Source: Amoebidium appalachense
Taxonomy: Eukaryota; Ichthyosporea
Reading direction: 5' to 3'
Assembly (NCBI GenBank): GCA_963693365.1
Contig: CAVNZM010000001.1
Coordinates: 15,686,001-15,750,000, forward strand
Length of the DNA stretch: 64,000 nucleotides
How positions within the stretch are numbered: position 1 is the stretch's first letter; each line of letters begins with the position of its first letter. The notes beneath the pieces are model-generated. The model searched no databases. It saw only the letters and a list, made by a program, of their open reading frames with translations, and was not told the DNA's origin. The position numbers and the translations under genes are program-made. Of the stretch, positions 28,120 through 48,685 are shown piece after piece.

Positions 28120-29471
28120 TTAGGAAGGCACAGACCTACCTAATTAGGAAGGCTACGTTATACTTTTCGTGTGTGTGTATAGTAGCTTCAACGTGCCAGG
28201 CTTTTCATATATAGCAGGTTATAGTTTATTGTCAACATACATAGAGTGATTGGATTGCAAACCGTATATGGATACAACTGATAATTATGCTTGCTTTTAG
28301 GCCTGGTGTATTTCTCGGGCATTTTCCCTTTCTGTTTCAAGCGTTGTGACCATTTTTCCCCCTATTAAACTCATGGCTACGAAAATGCGAGATTTTGCAA
28401 TCATTCATAATATCATACGGATGACAAGATCTAAATAGTGGGACCTCCTAAAGCGGTAGTACAGTTTTCCTAAAAAGGTAATATACGTGCATCTGGAGTC
28501 ACTTATAGAGCTATGCATAAAGAGTGTGAATGCCACCTAGCTATAGGCAATACAAGACATATCATTGGCCATATCGATGTGCCCGTCTGATGTCAGCAAT
28601 CTACATATTTTATTTGCGAGAGACTATGTATGGCGTGGTCAGAATTTCCCTAATTTGGTATGTCAAGAGTCTACATATGGTATATAATGGAGCTGGAAGA
28701 AACTCTTCGGAATCGAAATAGAAAAATAATAGACTGTCGATGTGTCATCGTGGGGTACACCTACCTCAATTCATTTGTGACACACACCACATAGCCCCTT
28801 TACCTTCCATTTGTTCCTTATTCTGCCACTATTCCATGCATGTACATCACCGACCTCACTAGTGGCGTGGTCAGAATTTCCCTAATTTGGTATGTCAAGA
28901 GTCTACATATGGTATATAATGGAGCTGGAAGAAACTCTTCGGAATCGAAATAGAAAAATAATAGACTGTCGATGTGTCATCGTGGGGTACACCTACCTCA
29001 ATTCATTGTGACACACACCACATAGCCCCTTTACCTTCCATTTGTTCCTTATTCTGCCACTATTCCATGCATGTACATCACCGACCTCACTAGTGGATAG
29101 TGACCGGCTATGTTAATATTTGGGTGGTTTCAGTCTCATAGTCCTTATGTATGTGTGTACCCATGTTAGATGGTACCCTATAGTCCCCATGATATTCCAT
29201 GCATGGTGATTCCGTCGATTACGAGAGCACCATCATAACCACTAATGTTTTCGTACACTGAATGCAAGAGTCGGAGTGCACCCGATTCCATTGCAAATTT
29301 ACTTATGACATGTGATGTACACGGTTTTCAACGAAACCGAGTAATAAAACTATTTGACCATTGAAAGTGATCATGAAACAAAGAGGCTATAGCTGGCGCA
29401 CACTAAATACTCGGTTCCGGGAAGGGGGGTGGGGGTGGGTGGGTGGGTGGGTGGGTGGGTGGGCTGGGTGT

Positions 29472-29538
<67 letters not shown>

Positions 29539-30286
29539 AAGAAAAGGAATTGGATTCACAGATGTAAAAGAATAAAAACCCACGCGTACGGACTGAATTG
29601 AATTTATAGATTTTATAGATACAAAAAAATTAAAACCCACTTGGCCGCTAGTGTGTTCTTATTGGCGGGTACTCTTGATGTCGGACGGGGTCTATATATG
29701 TGCTATCATAGCGCACATTTAAAACTCGGTTTCGGAATAAAAAGGAGGGGCCGTGGAAGCGGTGGGCGGAGAGGGGGGGGGGGGGGGGGGGGAGAAAGAA
29801 AATCACTGAATCGAATCCACAAATTTTATCTGAAGGAAGTCGTGCCGCCAGGACGCATTCAAATACACACCCAATCATTCAACATACTTAAAACCTTGTT
29901 ACTAACATCAGAAGCTTATAGGTATTTCGTTTTTATTCGTAATACGTATGTTCGTGTGTGCCTGTGTGTGCTTGCATGTGTGGGTATGAGGGCATGCACA
30001 CGCGCCCGCGACCACGCCTGTGTGTGAATAAGTAAATGTGTTTGTGTGTGTGTGTCTGTGTCTGTGTGTGTGTCCGTGCACATGAACCACCTCAACACAC
30101 ACAAGTATAGCCATGTGCCCTGTACGTACATGCGCGTGTGCACGTTTGCGTGCGCACGTGCGAACAACCCCAAAATGCCAGACCGCTTGCATTACCCATA
30201 TCCGAAGTAACTTTTTGCATTCATACAAAAATCTAACAATCACTTCGTTCTATACTTGTACCTGACCACCATCATTCGTCTGGGCA

Positions 30287-30351
<65 letters not shown>

Positions 30352-30426
30352 GCACGCACGCACGCACGCACATACGCACGCACGTACACACACGGCACAT
30401 GCACACGTGCACGCCTGCCACGCAGT
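28120..30426. other. intergenic region between the sphingomyelinase-like gene and MED9
   Basis: Complex AT-rich DNA at 28120-29360 includes the direct repeat CCTAATTAGGAAGGC near 28114-28150 and the 232-bp tandem duplication. It is followed by a 51-nt G run (29486-29536), TG/CA-rich DNA and a (CA)n tract at 30288-30348. No ORF with convincing composition was seen. Confidence 0.6.
28631..29093. repeat. 232-bp tandem duplication
   Basis: Copy 1 (28631-28862) and copy 2 (28863-29093) begin TGGCGTGGTCAGAATTTCCC and end GACCTCACTAG. They are almost identical; the only difference noticed is one T missing in copy 2 (ATTCATTTGTG versus ATTCATTGTG). Such identity implies a very recent duplication or an assembly duplication. 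Confidence 0.95.
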
Positions 30427-30750
30427 CTATGATTGGTCCATCGACCGCACCCCGTCTCCTTCTGGTACCTTCTGCAGGTTCTGAAACACGTCCAGGTTTC
30501 TATATTTGGCAAGAAGCTCCCTGTGGAATGTGCCGGTTAGCAAAAACACAGACAGTGTTGGTACGAAGGGGATATATGTGTGGTGGAGATAGGTTGGTCC
30601 AAAAAAAAAACGAGCATTACATTTGCCTGTGAGTGTATGTGGATGTGGTGTGTGTGTGAGTGAGTGTGTGTGTGTGTGTATGTGTGTGTGTGGGGGGGGG
30701 GGGGGGGGGGGGGGGGGGGAGGCAGGGGGGAATGGTGCGGGTGTATGTGT

Positions 30751-30781
<31 letters not shown>

Positions 30782-31304
30782 GGGGGAGGGGGGGCGAAGG
30801 GAGACAAGGCAGGCAATACGAAAGTGCTTTATGTAAGCGGCCCTTTCGATGACGTGACGGAGACGGGAAGGGAGAGGAGGAGGGGGGGATTATAATTTGT
30901 TACAGATTACCGGGGGAGGGGGGAGGGCGGGGGGTTGAATGCGGAACACGGTACGAAGTACGCATACACGATGAGAAGCATGGTGCAGGACACATGCAAA
31001 GGCAAACATTCAAGTATGCAACATCAGCCATGTGCACAGTATGCGTCATAAGCAGAGCCCATCCTCAGGGAGGGCCCAAGTCATCAATTGCGTCTGAGTT
31101 TCGACCCCTTAGCCCGCGTATATACGACTCTCCAACTCAGACAGCAGCATCAACTTGGGGGGGGGGGGGGAGGTTGTCCCTAATAAAAGCTGGAGTGCAC
31201 ATACCAACAAAGGATAAACGCTTCAAACCCACCACGTACATGCACACAGGAGCAGTTTTTCACACGTTGGCTGTGTGTGCGCGCGTACATTTTTTCTACA
31301 GCGG

Positions 31305-31367
<63 letters not shown>

Positions 31368-31505
31368 TGTGCCTCCACATGTGTGAATACGCGTGTCTCC
31401 AGATATGATGTGTGTGTGTGCGTGTGCCTGGACATGTGTGTGTCCACGTGTGTCCCGCCACCTGCGTGTATGTTTTTGTGTTCAAATGTGCCTCGCCATA
31501 ACGAG

Positions 31506-31588
<83 letters not shown>

Positions 31589-32086
31589 TGTGCCTGTGTG
31601 TGTGACCCACTTCTTCCTGTTGAACTCTTCCATTTTGCTCTTCAACACCTCCGCCTGTTGCTGCCTACTAAGTTCCACCCCCGGCAGAGAGTTCAAAAGT
31701 TCCTCAGAGTGTTTCAGTTTGGCCTTGACTGCTAGCACCTGTCAAACAGAGGGCAGGGCAAGATGGAGATGGGGGGGGGAAGGGGGGGGGGAGAGAGAGA
31801 AAGAGAGAAGTGTGTGGTTTTTTTTCGCAAATGGGAGGGTGAGTGGGTGGGTCGTTAGATGGCGGAGAAAGGGGGCTGGGGGGGGGGAGGGGGGGGAGGG
31901 GGGTGGAGGGGGGGGGGGGTGTGAGGGGGGGGATATGTGGGAAGAAGGCATGCACGTAGCGGGTATTTATGCGGGTGGCAGTGGTGGGGGGAGGGGGGGG
32001 AGAGGAGAAGGGGGGAGGGGGGAGGGAAGGGGTGGGGTGGGGTAGGGGGCAGGTGTGTGTGTGTGTGTGTGTGTGTGCGTGTGTGC

Positions 32087-32140
<54 letters not shown>

Positions 32141-32295
32141 TAGGTAGGTGGATGAAAGAGAAGCAGGGGGGGGAGGGGGGAGGGGGGGAGGGGGGGGGGA
32201 GGAGGGGGTAGGTTAACAAGCCGAACGCCACACGGAACCATGTGGGCAAAAGCCACGAACACTAAACAACGCATTTAGCCCCCCCCCCCCCCCCC

Positions 32296-32388
<93 letters not shown>

Positions 32389-33072
32389 GTATATATGTTT
32401 CAACCATATGTCTCAACCCACACAGACACCAACACAACCACCACTGCATTTCTCCTCTCCGTAGCCATGCACAAGTGGCAGGGGGGGGGGGGGGGGGGGG
32501 GGGAGTGCTGGGGGGGAGAGTATTGGGCAGAAAAGGAGATGGATGAGCAGGTGTGGCAGAACAGAAGAGGATAAGTACGGAGGGCTTGCAGATGACGTGA
32601 GGACCCGGGGAGAACGGGCTGGGGATAATGTGGGTGGGGCGGCCGGGCCGGGGGGGGGGGGGGGGGGGCGGATGCAGTAGCAAACGTAAACAGGAGACAC
32701 TCCTTCCTCCCCCCCCCCCCCCCCCCCCCCCCCCCTCTTCCCTACACACATACACCCCACACACTTACACACGCAAAAAAAAAGAAAGAAAAAAAAAGAG
32801 GAAAAGAAGTGCCTCCTTTGTGAGCTCGGTACACCCATCCTATGATAGGCCGGGCTTTCTCGTGGTCAGTCGATTAGACTATTCTAACTGAGCAAGACAA
32901 AAAGCCCGGAAAAGTCCCAGGAACGGGCAGGTGTTTAAGGGGAATGCCAGGGGGTATGTGGGTGTTTGGGCCGGGAGGAAGATTAAAGGTGGAGAAGGAG
33001 GCAAGGAGGTGGTTGTGAGGAAGGAAGAGAGAGTGGGAGGGAGAGACTGGGGGAGAGAGCGACAGAGAGAGG

Positions 33073-33163
<91 letters not shown>

Positions 33164-33497
33164 GGAGAGGGAGAGGGAGAGGGAGAGGGAGAGTGTTGGG
33201 AGAAAGAGAGAGTGTGTGTTTGTGCACGTGTGTGTGTGTGAATGTTGTGTGTGTGTGTGTGTTGGTGTGTGTGTATGTGTGTGTGTGTGTGTGCGTGCGT
33301 GTGCGTGCGTGGGTTCGTGCATGTGCATGTGTGTGTACGTGTGTTTGTGTGTATGTATGTATGTGTGTCCAATTACCCACCTGCTTGGTCACATCCTGCA
33401 CGTGTTCGCCTCCCAGGGCGTCCAGCAGACGGTACAGCTCTGGCAGCAGCGCAAAGTCGGCCCCGCTGACAGCACGCACTGGCTCGCCCGCTTGCAT
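30427..33497 (-). CDS. MED9: Mediator complex subunit 9-like protein, 3 exons (5' end uncertain)
   Basis: In transcription order the exons are 33497-33381, 31738-31611 and 30520-30427. They give 339 nt, or 112 residues plus TAG, with consistent phases (0 and 2). Exon 1 encodes [14 protein letters not shown], like the FLP..HELL start of the Med9 domain. Exon 2 has [15 protein letters not shown] then [18 protein letters not shown], matching the LI..IPG..LS.EQQ pattern of Med9. Exon 3 continues [13 protein letters not shown], matching the ELL.KYK end. Med9 sits in the Mediator middle module and forms a helical pair with Med4/Med7-type subunits, linking activators to RNA polymerase II. The start is the first ATG after a plausible acceptor. 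The frame is open upstream to an ATG at 33623, so a longer or spliced N-terminus is possible. Introns are rich in GA, AT and CA repeats. Confidence 0.75.
30930..31165 (-). mobile_element. short dispersed repeat (SINE-like), copy C
   Basis: A near full-length copy on the (-) strand, from the complement of AAGTTGATGCTGCTG near 31150 to GCATTCAA at about 30937. The A-box-like motif lies at 31132-31143 and the B-box-like motif at 31097-31107, both as in copy B. Its 3' end joins a C run (G on the plus strand). It lies in intron 2 of MED9, in sense with that gene. Confidence 0.8.
32300..32396. repeat. (AT)n microsatellite in MED9 intron 1
   Basis: About 97 bases of nearly pure AT/TA dinucleotides are interrupted only by ATGTAT near 32341 and ACGTAT near 32387. 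It is the only long (AT)n tract in the window. It is nearly self-complementary and could form a cruciform. Confidence 0.95.
33060..33212. repeat. (GA)n microsatellite in MED9 intron 1
   Basis: (GA)n with GGGA and AAGA variants. The purine strand is the (+) strand, so the MED9 transcript carries (CT)n here. Confidence 0.95.
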
Positions 33498-35035
33498 GTT
33501 GCCTGTGTGCACTAGGAAAAGGTGTGCTGTTGTGTCGAAAGGTGGGTGTGTCTCGGTGTGGTTGACTTTGGGTGTTGGTGTCCCTGGGGTTTGTGTGTGC
33601 ACTTGCGTCACTACAAATAACACTGCCGTAGCGCCGGCAACAAAATGTGCTTATCTCGCCTTCTTCCAAATAGTATGCACCCCTAACCTATCCCCTACAC
33701 AAGCTTTCCCGGTTTGTGAACGAGAGTGTGAAAGACTTCGTGAGAGACTTCGTGTGTCATCAAAACTGTGACTCCCAGCCGATACTTTAGGGTCCAATCA
33801 CAAACGTTCAACTTACGTAAGGTTCATTCCGCCCGCGCCGTTCCACGTACACTACGCCACCTACGATGCAAAACTCCAGGGAATCAAAAGTCCCCAAACT
33901 TGAGAAATAGCATCCTGTATATATTTCAGGTTGATATATATGTACAAATGATCAGAAACTGTTATGTAATATATTATGTAGGTGGTTTTCCATTGACAAA
34001 ATTAACGGCGATGTGGATTTCGAATGCTTTTGAAATGCTTTTGAAAATCGATTGCCCGATGACGTAGATTCCGCGCAGTTACGTTTCCAAAAGCTGATTG
34101 GAGGAATTGCGCCAATAATCCTGTTTTACAATCCACGATATGATTCGTTGGTTTTATTCTCCGGGCCGGCTTTGTGTCGTGATCTTTGCCCGTCGAACAC
34201 ATTGCTGCGCATACGTGGGCAGACTTTGCTTCTTAGAAAACAGAACAATACTCGTTCAGAACAAAAAAAACCTACCATTTTTGAGGAAGTAACCTATCTG
34301 AATTTTGCGAAAAATGTTCTAACGATCACTTTGAATATGCGATCCTGGTGGTGCGTAGAATTGTATCAAGAGCCTGTTGTGCTCACTGACTCACTGGATG
34401 TCTGGCATTTGATTGGATCTCTATCACGTTTGAAAATGCCCAGTAACATTTCGTCACATTCCTCACGGTGTCACTTTACTCCTGCGTGGCTTGCAAGCCT
34501 TGCACCTACATTTGCAGTTTGTTACCTTTGCGTTACCCAGTTGATACTCGTTTGTATGTGCAAGCGTTGGGTGAAGTCAAGCAATATATGGTCATATATA
34601 TTTTCTAACGTAGTAATGGGTGAAATTAGTTAGGGTATACTACGAGACATAACTCTTTTTCTACCACAACCACCACAACTAATTTCACCAACTACCGACC
34701 ACTAGCATGTGTGCGTGGAGCATCGATGCATCACACATAGACTCCAACTGATTATGCGCACTTCCCTGAGTAGGCTCCTCGGCTACACAAGACACGGTCA
34801 AAGACTTGGCCAAATCGCCTCATACTCAAGTCTTTTTATTTGCATTCCAATGACCACAGTACATTACGTTACTACTGCTCTGTTTACTTTCTACACTGTC
34901 CAATTTTTTACTGCCATTCACCATTTTGTGACATAGTCTTGTTCGGCCGCGGGGGGTTATTGTTCCCAGTGTAACTCGAACCTAGACGCACCATTAATAC
35001 TGCCACATGGGCTAGCACGTTTTACCTAGAGGAAA
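33498..35035. other. region between divergent MED9 and PDE genes, with one unassigned ORF
   Basis: This holds the promoters of two divergent genes. It has no long simple repeats, unlike most of the window. TGATTGG or CCAATCA words occur near 33790, 34096 and 34412. The ORF at 34052-34633 is listed separately. Confidence 0.5.
34052..34633 (+). CDS. unassigned ORF of 193 codons (doubtful)
   Basis: An uninterrupted ATG-initiated frame of 193 residues in complex, non-repetitive DNA between MED9 and the PDE gene. The protein has normal amino-acid variety, with a hydrophobic stretch near the C-terminus (LAPTFAVCYLCVTQLILVCM). I recognise no domain. Length alone is only moderate evidence, and the region may simply be an intergenic promoter. 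If real, it would be a single-exon gene with a possible C-terminal membrane segment. Confidence 0.25.
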   Translation: MPDDVDSAQLRFQKLIGGIAPIILFYNPRYDSLVLFSGPALCRDLCPSNTLLRIRGQTLLLRKQNNTRSEQKKPTIFEEVTYLNFAKNVLTITLNMRSWWCVELYQEPVVLTDSLDVWHLIGSLSRLKMPSNISSHSSRCHFTPAWLASLAPTFAVCYLCVTQLILVCMCKRWVKSSNIWSYIFSNVVMGEIS

Positions 35036-42004
<6,969 letters not shown>

Positions 42005-42099
42005 TTTTTTTATAAAGACATGAACGGACATTACCCATAGCGATTCTTCGTACTTCAGTAGTGCTTTTCACGGGTACATCCTCACAATCCACACACACA

Positions 42100-42137
<38 letters not shown>

Positions 42138-42240
42138 CACGCACACACACACACACACTTGCCCGTACGCGCACGCACCACGCACGCGCGCGCGCACACA
42201 CACACACACACACACTTGCCGGCACGCGCACGCACCACGC

Positions 42241-42290
<50 letters not shown>

Positions 42291-43172
42291 ACGTACACGT
42301 ACACGCACACATACATGCACACACACGCGGGCGCACACACATGCACACGTACACGCACACATAGAAGTACATCTGCTACATGAGAAGTAATATTAGGCAA
42401 TGGAAAGACATTGGAGGGTGCACATTTAATGAACAAAAAGTGAATGACCTTTTTGAGTTGAGCACGTTGAGGAAGTTAAAATAGGAGCGTGGCCACGTGT
42501 GTTGGCATTTAGCACCTTCCAAATTTAGTAATTTTGGCCGCTTAACGTGTGTATGATCTGACGGGGATATCATTTTGACACATCTGGCGATCTATACTTT
42601 TATTCATTGGATAAGGCGGGAGCAGGAGGGAGGGTAGATATGAGGTGTTCGTGATATTTGCTATGGCCATGGTATGTTCGGCCACGATCTATAGTAGTTG
42701 AGATACGACAGGTATTATGCAGGCATAGATAGTTAGCTCGATGTTATTTTACGGTACTTCTGTTTGTGATATATTGGATAGTGGGGCCCTAATTCACCTG
42801 CGAAAAGGTTCTGACGCTGGAACCCAGGTTGACTGAAGCAGGAAATCTCTGCAAGTAGCATATGATTAGTGTGATAGTGGTTTGTTAAATTGAAATTTCG
42901 TTGGTGCATGTCGGCTGCTGGCTGGCTGGCTTTGACCATTACAATTTACAATTTAGTTTATCTGGATATATCGGTTATTTCCGGATATGATGATGTGTCT
43001 GCCGCACGTGCGTGCACCTGTGCACAAGTTGTACGCTGTGTGCATTGATGATGGTACAAGATGCCATACTGGTCCTTTTGATATGTGCCTGTACCCAAGC
43101 CCCCGCACACCAGCTCATGAGGTATGCGCACGTGCTTGCAATTGTGTGCCACGGCGGTGTACACGTATTTGT

Positions 43173-43243
<71 letters not shown>

Positions 43244-43724
43244 GACACTGCGTGCCCGTGTGTGTGTGTACATATGTGTGTGTGTGTGTGTGTGTGTGTA
43301 CGTGTGTGTGTGTGTGTGACATGTGCGAGGGTTTTATCCTTTTCCCCCCTCAACTTTTTGGTGACATGTGCTGGCCACGGGTTAGTGGCTCGCGCACGGG
43401 TACTATGCATATGTGGATAGGGCACGTGGGTGTACAAGGTGGCCATGTTAAGCCGTGCCGGGTAGGGTGGCCAGGCAGCTTGTGGCCATGGGTCCAATGG
43501 CATTTTGTTGCGGAAACGATTTTTTTTTTTTTTTTTAATTAAAGCCTTTGGGGTACACGATTTTTCGAACTTACGTGTTGTTCTCGATTCACCGTAATCA
43601 TCCGCACATGCAGTAATCATCTATTTGCATCCATTACGTTTCGATTGGTGCCGGTTTATGGCATCATTATGTTCACTGTTGTGAGAGCCACGTGCACCCG
43701 CCAAACTTGCATGCACAATTGTCG

Positions 43725-43808
<84 letters not shown>

Positions 43809-43873
43809 GCACTGTGCGTGCCCGTGTGTGTGTGTACATGTGTGTGTGTGTGTATGTGTGTGTGTGTGTGTAT

Positions 43874-43932
<59 letters not shown>

Positions 43933-43958
43933 GCACTGTGCGTGCCCGTGTGTGTGTG

Positions 43959-43992
<34 letters not shown>

Positions 43993-44212
43993 CTTGTGTC
44001 TCAGAAACCGTTGGCCAATGCCAGCAGGCAGAAGAATGAGAGAGAGCTCTAATATTAGCACCTATCTAATGCGACCGTCCTCCGAGATATGCACCTATTA
44101 AAGATGGCTGACCCGCCTGACATGTGTGTGTGTGTGTGTACACGTGTGTGGGAGGGGCCCGGGGGGAGGGGGGGGGGGGGAGGGGGAGGGGGGGGAAGGA
44201 AGGGAGGGGAGG

Positions 44213-44245
<33 letters not shown>

Positions 44246-44294
44246 GGGGGGGGGGGGTGAAACACCGCACAAAAAGTTCATAATTGCGCCTCAG
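42005..44294. other. intergenic or intronic stretch with CA/TG repeats
   Basis: (CA)n at 42093-42290 is followed by complex AT-rich DNA (42370-43150), then three (TG)n blocks at 43167-43240, 43729-43806 and 43870-43930. The last two are copies of one unit containing TTTGGCACTGTGCGTGCCCG. G runs follow at 44160-44257. No exon could be supported. Confidence 0.5.
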
Positions 44295-44525
44295 TCACGA
44301 GCCTCAGGGCCAACATTGTTAGCCAATTATGCGACACGGTTTACCACCAGTGCCGAGCCGTTTTCGGTAATTTGACGGAATATGCTAGCATGACCCAGAA
44401 GAGATGTGCGGACATGTTGGCTGGATTTAACCTCACTGGGCTGATTCCCGCACCCGAATGGGTTACTGAGACTAGCATCTGCAAAAATGCTACGTACTAG
44501 CTGCAAGTAAGTAAAATACTTCCCC

Positions 44526-44556
<31 letters not shown>

Positions 44557-44624
44557 AAAAAAAAAAAAACCCCGGGCCCCCATCCAACCCTAACACGTTC
44601 CCTCCTTTCATTTCCTCCTCCGGA

Positions 44625-44658
<34 letters not shown>

Positions 44659-44767
44659 CTCCCCCCCTCCTCCCCCCAACCACTACTACCAACCTTCCCC
44701 CAACACCTTCTACTTTGTGTCGGCCATAGATGCATAGACACCAAAAAACCGCCGTCTTCCTCAAGTC

Positions 44768-44810
<43 letters not shown>

Positions 44811-45251
44811 CCCCCCCTCCTCCCCCCTGGTTTCCCAACCGCACCTTTCCCCCTGGCACCCCGCAAACGGGAAGAAACAAGGAGAAAGAGATAACAACTT
44901 GAATTAAACAGACAGACAGACAACCTGATCTCAAAAGTAAACTCTTTTGTAAATACTGACAACCAAAGCAAAACCTTGAAGGGACTACGTTTGCAACCAT
45001 ATGGTTGCGGGCAGTCCGCGTCCGCCACCCTGCTAAGACGCTTAAACACATTGCTGGCGATTTGACTGGCTGGGGAATCGTTTTTAATTCTAATGTCACA
45101 CGAGGAAGGCGCGATGTGGAAAATGGGGTTGTGGTGCGCGGTGTGAGGGAGGCCGGGGATGAAGAGACCGGTGGGCTCACTGTGCAGTATGGGAGTGGGG
45201 CCGGGGTGTACAATCCCTAAGCGGCGGTTGAAAAGAGTACACTGGACATGC

Positions 45252-45298
<47 letters not shown>

Positions 45299-45761
45299 CG
45301 CGTGTATGTGTGTATGTGTATATGTATATGTGTGCCGTGTGTGTGTGTGTGTGTGTGTGTAGGTGTGTGTGTGTGTGTGTGGCGCTTGCACACATGCACG
45401 ACCACAAATGCTCGCCATTTTTATATATATCCCCCCCCCCCCCCCCCCCCCCCCCCCTCCCCCCCCCTCTTCCTCCCCTCCCCTCCGCCCAGCTAGGCCT
45501 CACCATCGGCCACCCATTAATACTGAGACACCAAACATTGAAAGAGAAGGGAATGAACAGTACTGGCACTAGCACCCACACTGTGCACGCGTGACAAATA
45601 CACAAGTGCAAGCGCAAGTACGTGCACAAATTCCAAGCACATGTTTACTGACTTGGAAATACTACTACCAAAACAACACCATACCATGATGCCCAACGAT
45701 GTTGACCACACAGCAAAATTTATAAATACGACAACACACAGCAACGTACAACACCCGCTGG

Positions 45762-45792
<31 letters not shown>

Positions 45793-45837
45793 GCACACAC
45801 ACACACACCGGCAAACATGATACATCGATGATCATTC

Positions 45838-45871
<34 letters not shown>

Positions 45872-46211
45872 CGCATCTGCTCTGCTCCTAACCCCCCCCC
45901 CCCCCCCTCTTCCCCCCCCCCCCCCCCCAAAAAAAAAAAAAAAAAAAAAAAGAAAGAAAGAAAGAAAGAAAGAAAAGCACACACACACACACACGTACAC
46001 CGGCACTTATGATACACCGATGATAAGCTCCTCCCCGCCCCCTCCCCCCACTCCCCTCCACCACCACCCTCCAAACCACACATACACACACTCTCTCTTA
46101 CCCCCCTCAAGGTGCAGAGTACAACCACACCGTCATCCGCAACCACCGCCACCCCCCCACCTGCTTTACTCTTTTGTAGCGGTCCTTATAGCCTTGGCCT
46201 CGATTGCCTAA
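44295..46211 (+). CDS. possible cysteine-rich surface protein with hydrophobic C-terminal tail (partial, weak)
   Basis: Exon A (about 44295-44493) is open in one frame. It encodes ANIVSQLCDTVYHQC, CADMLAGFNLTGLIP and TETSICKNAT, with several Cys and three N-glycosylation sequons, as in an extracellular domain. A GT at 44494 (phase 2) can join exon B (46112 or 46118 to 46211). Exon B encodes a His/Pro-rich spacer, then LLYSFVAVLIALASIA and a stop. That end looks like a GPI-attachment signal or a terminal membrane anchor. The donor is weak, a better GTAAGT lies just after an in-frame TAG, and no 5' exons or start codon were found. An open frame at 45005-45220 might be another exon. No family is recognised. 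Confidence 0.3.
44521..44569. repeat. C-run joined to A-run
   Basis: About 26 C are followed by about 22 A. It is one of at least eight CnAn composites in the window. Two others (53196 and 53534) form the ends of SINE-like repeat copies. Confidence 0.9.
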
Positions 46212-46863
46212 TAAGGAAAGCATCCATATATGGTAATAGGTGAACACGTTTGAAGGGCTCGAGCTCATATCATATCAAGTTCACGGTACATGTTGCAAGC
46301 CACAACTCGGTACCCAATCTTACATGTGGGGGGTTTTAATGTGGTTGTTTATGCCGTTGCTGTTGTAATTGCCTATTAGGTGATAGTTGCACCACAGACT
46401 TTTTTTTAACCGTTTTTTTTTTTCATAAGGTTTGGTCTAGTGGGAAAAGTCTCTTTTAAATACTGGGATACTTAATAAGGATCATTTCATGCCAGTGCAC
46501 TCAAGGAACTGTAGCACCATCAGAGTGCCAGTTGCCGTCTATGTGAATGCTTAGTGTTTGCTCCTCTTGTATCGATCTGTTACAAGTACAGTAACTGTTA
46601 ATGATCCCTGTAACTGTTGGGTGAACTGCAATATTTCTATTGACTCTGCATAGTTCTACTAGCATAGTACTTGTATTAGTTTGATTAGTGACTGCAATGT
46701 GACTGTAGGTGTAAATTTAGAGTATGGTAAGCACGTGTTTACTAAAAAAATGCCGTGTGTCGGTTCTAAATTATCTAGTGTGAGGCCTTCCAAAGGCATG
46801 TACATGTGTGTGGGTATGTGTCCACATGTCTGCGTGTGTAGTGTGTGCGCATGTGTGTATGTG

Positions 46864-46894
<31 letters not shown>

Positions 46895-46946
46895 TGGTGT
46901 GTGTGTGTATTTCTTTAATGTGTGTGTGTACTACGTTTGTTTTTCA

Positions 46947-46978
<32 letters not shown>

Positions 46979-47098
46979 CGGGCGTTGTTTACTGGTCATG
47001 GTGCGTGTGCATGCATGTGCGTGCATATGTATGTGTCCGAGGCTGTACCGATGGTGTGTACGTGTCACAGCCCAGTGTGTGCATGTGTGTGTGTCCGT

Positions 47099-47129
<31 letters not shown>

Positions 47130-47977
47130 CAAGGCCTACATGGGCTGTCAGTTGTGAGATTACAGAGCTGATGATGATTTGATCCCATTTCCAACCCCCC
47201 CCCCCCCCCCCCCCACCAAAAAAAACACACACACACACAGACACACACACACACACACACGGGCGGACGGGAAGCGGGGAGAGGGGAAGAGAGAAAGAGA
47301 GAGAGAGACAAGGGGGTATAAAGAACAGTTTATTATGGACTCACCTGCGAGACCTCATCAGGTGCGGCGGCACCAGGCCCACAGTATCTGTACCCAACAA
47401 GATACAAGGCTAGATAACCATTGTGGATATACCCAGATACATATCGTATTATGGCATATTGGGATGATATAATGGTTTGCACAACAATCCGACGATTCAT
47501 TTGTTATAGCATGAAATCTAACCCGGTAAACTCAAGGTTTTCTTTATTTTTATTATATAATTACGTAGTTTTTTTCGATCGGGACTTCAGACAGGGGTAA
47601 GAACCGTAAATTTAATAAACAGTGGATCCTTTTTCACTGACGCCGCTGTGGATACAAGTGACAACACCAAGTCTTAGGCATCACAAGAGTATCAAATGTG
47701 GCAGAAAAACTGGGCATCTGGCTGGAAATGTGTTCATAAAAAACTGCAGGGGTCTATGGCCTCCAGGCCTACCCCCTCCCCCCCCCAACCCCCCCCCCCA
47801 CCCACCCACCCACCCATTCCCCCTCCACTTCCATCCCCCTCCCCTCCCCTCCCCTCCCCTTAAATGTGGTATTCCGGGTCTGGACGGAGGAAGATATATT
47901 TACCAATTTAATTTTTTTTCTTTTTTTTTTCTTTTTTTCTGGTTGGTTGGTTGGTTGGTTGGTTTTGGGCCGGGGCA

Positions 47978-48017
<40 letters not shown>

Positions 48018-48129
48018 GAGGGGGTCTCAACATGCATATCGGGGAAAGAGAAAGAAGGGGTTTCGGAGCCGGGCAAGGGCCTGAAACGGTCATACTGGGA
48101 GGCTGCTTGATAGCCGCAGTAGCTGGTAG

Positions 48130-48685
<556 letters not shown>

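Noticed and set aside
47690-47750. Zinc-knuckle-like IKCGRKTGHLAGN segment
   Set aside because: The first Cys of a CCHC knuckle is missing and there is no surrounding coding structure.
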